Below, one piece after another: positions 63,200 through 64,000 of a DNA stretch of 64,000 bases. The DNA is from Clostridioides difficile (GTDB taxonomy: Bacteria; Bacillota; Clostridia; Peptostreptococcales; Peptostreptococcaceae), in the NCBI GenBank assembly GCA_024919175.1, contig CP103804.1:3286001-3350000 (forward strand). Reading direction: 5' to 3'. The notes under the pieces were generated by a model, which made no database searches, was not told the DNA's origin, and saw only the letters and a list, made by a program, of their open reading frames with translations. Position 1 is the stretch's first letter; the number at the start of each line of letters is the position of its first letter. Both the position numbers and the translations under genes were made by a program.

Positions 63200-63246
63200 A
63201 TGAACTCCACTCTTAGATTGTAGATTATATCTTCTTGCTAAAACAA
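63200..63246 (-). promoter_or_regulatory. Toxin promoter and 5' inverted-repeat arm
   Basis: The minus-strand -10 is TATAAT at 63229-63224; the matching -35 near 63252-63247 (TTATAA) is weak. The leader begins with AAGAGTGGAGTTCAT, whose 14-base core repeats exactly in the antitoxin RNA (62972-62985). Confidence 0.65.
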
Positions 63247-63302
63247 TTATAACATATTATGGTAATCTAACTAATAAAAATGCTTACTTAAATGTTCTAA
63301 TT

Positions 63303-64000
63303 TTAGTTATAAATTTTTCCAGTTTCTATATCTATAAAAAACCAACCAAAAGTACCATTACTATTTTTTGAATTGATTTTAACAGCATAAACATTACCAC
63401 TATATATATCATCTCTAAAATCTATCATATCAACTACTAAGTTATTGATATTGACTTTATGTTTCTTAGCACATTCTTTTAATGCTATCTGTTTTGCCTG
63501 TTCTTCTGTTATACTTTCCTTCTTTTTATAATCATCAGGATTGCATACTTTCATATTGCCATTAACATCATATGTATAAACTTTACTCATATCATTTTTT
63601 TCTACACAGTATCTAACATCACCCTCTGCCCCTTGTTTGATATAAGCAAATGCATAGTACTCTTTTCCTGAAAAAGCAAAGTTTTTATCTAGTAGAAATA
63701 TTAAATCTTCATCTTCTGAATAATTAGGCTCATAGTAAAACTTATTTACCCCTAGCAATTTTTTTACTGCATTAGCAGCATCTTCTACTGTATATTGTCT
63801 TCCAGTATTAGAATCTCCTACATTTTTTGTTACATTTAAACACTGTTGTAATACACTATCACTCAAATTTCCTATAGCTGTTAATTTAGTTGTACTTTTC
63901 AATACACTTTTATTACTATCATTATCAACTAATACAATAGCATTATCCTTAGCAACAGTAGAACCAACAAGTGCATATACTAAATCAGTTCCACTTGCAA
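63303..64000 (-). CDS. CWB2 cell wall protein with C-terminal PepSY domain, 3' part
   Basis: The frame is open past the right edge, so the TTG at 63902 is internal. The visible start (ASGTDLVYALVGSTVA) is the end of a CWB2 repeat, followed by LSDSVLQQCLNVTK. The last ~90 residues are PepSY-like: ITEEQAKQIALKECAKK then GWFFIDIETGKIYN, a domain that often inhibits or binds proteases. I recall the C. difficile 630 skin element carrying one CWB2 gene (cwp26), which this could be. Confidence 0.85.
   Translation of the reverse strand, partial: ASGTDLVYALVGSTVAKDNAIVLVDNDSNKSVLKSTTKLTAIGNLSDSVLQQCLNVTKNVGDSNTGRQYTVEDAANAVKKLLGVNKFYYEPNYSEDEDLIFLLDKNFAFSGKEYYAFAYIKQGAEGDVRYCVEKNDMSKVYTYDVNGNMKVCNPDDYKKKESITEEQAKQIALKECAKKHKVNINNLVVDMIDFRDDIYSGNVYAVKINSKNSNGTFGWFFIDIETGKIYN

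Larger units (their letters stand above)
60213..64000. mobile_element. Skin-type intervening element, left part
   Basis: The element starts where sigK homology ends (~60222) and continues past the window. AATGA at 60213-60217 equals the 5-base crossover reported for B. subtilis skin, so it is a possible left attachment core. Visible cargo: cysteine-synthase-like gene, XRE/cupin regulator, small acidic/basic protein, type I toxin-antitoxin pair and a CWB2-PepSY protein. The recombinase and right end are not in view. In C. difficile the element excises in the mother cell during sporulation. Confidence 0.8.

Noticed and set aside
1..64000. CRISPR arrays and tRNA or rRNA genes
   Set aside because: I saw no regularly spaced direct repeats and no tRNA- or rRNA-like sequence in the window.

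Overview
The window is low-GC Firmicute DNA that reads as the chromosome of Clostridioides difficile. The evidence is the AT-rich codon use, the strong AGGAGG-type ribosome sites, two proteins with CWB2 cell-wall-binding repeats (the anchor of the C. difficile S-layer family), a CodY gene, an alpha/beta-type small acid-soluble spore protein, and a sigK gene cut by a skin-like element. Almost all genes lie on the minus strand. I assign the species from gene content and remembered gene order, not from a search.

Layout. 0-5.5 kb: the tail of an AraC-type regulator with a DUF2000 gene, converging on dacF, a spore protein gene and RNase J; then a DUF457 membrane protein. 5.6-16.9 kb: fur, DUF1292, ruvX, a large unrecognised membrane protein, ireB, alaS behind a T-box, mnmA, and a large CWB2 surface protein. 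17.2-22.5 kb: iscR-iscS-iscU, a GNAT protein, rarA and codY. 22.6-27.8 kb: topA, dprA, a frameshifted comM/yifB and a YraN-type gene. 28-33.1 kb, plus strand: a two-component system and ABC exporter with the gene order of the B. subtilis LnrJK-LnrLMN module. 33.4-38.5 kb: a CarD-like gene, a small helical protein, an FMN-dependent alpha-hydroxyacid dehydrogenase homologue, rnhB and nrdJ. 39-42.7 kb: two brnQ paralogues separated by 1.1 kb of non-coding DNA with two strong promoters and a possible leader peptide. 43.1-55.4 kb: rbgA, rplS with an L19-type leader, trmD, rimM, khpA, rpsP, ffh, ylxM, ftsY, smc, an Elp3-like radical SAM gene and rnc. 55.5-59.6 kb: an acidic zinc-ribbon protein, efp, four prepilin-like genes and a decayed aroE.

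59.8-64 kb: the 5' half of sigK, plus strand, behind a sigma-E-like promoter. It loses its reading frame about 130 codons in, where the skin-type element begins. The element's visible part carries a cysteine-synthase-like gene divergent from an XRE/cupin regulator with three shared operator-like repeats, a 72-residue basic/acidic protein that could be the excision factor, a compact type I toxin-antitoxin pair with a 52-residue membrane toxin, and the C-terminal part of a CWB2-PepSY surface protein. The rest of the element, its recombinase and the 3' half of sigK lie beyond the window.

The most interesting items are the toxin-antitoxin pair with its paired inverted repeats, the element's cargo, the brnQ leader region, the unrecognised membrane protein, and the comM and aroE lesions.
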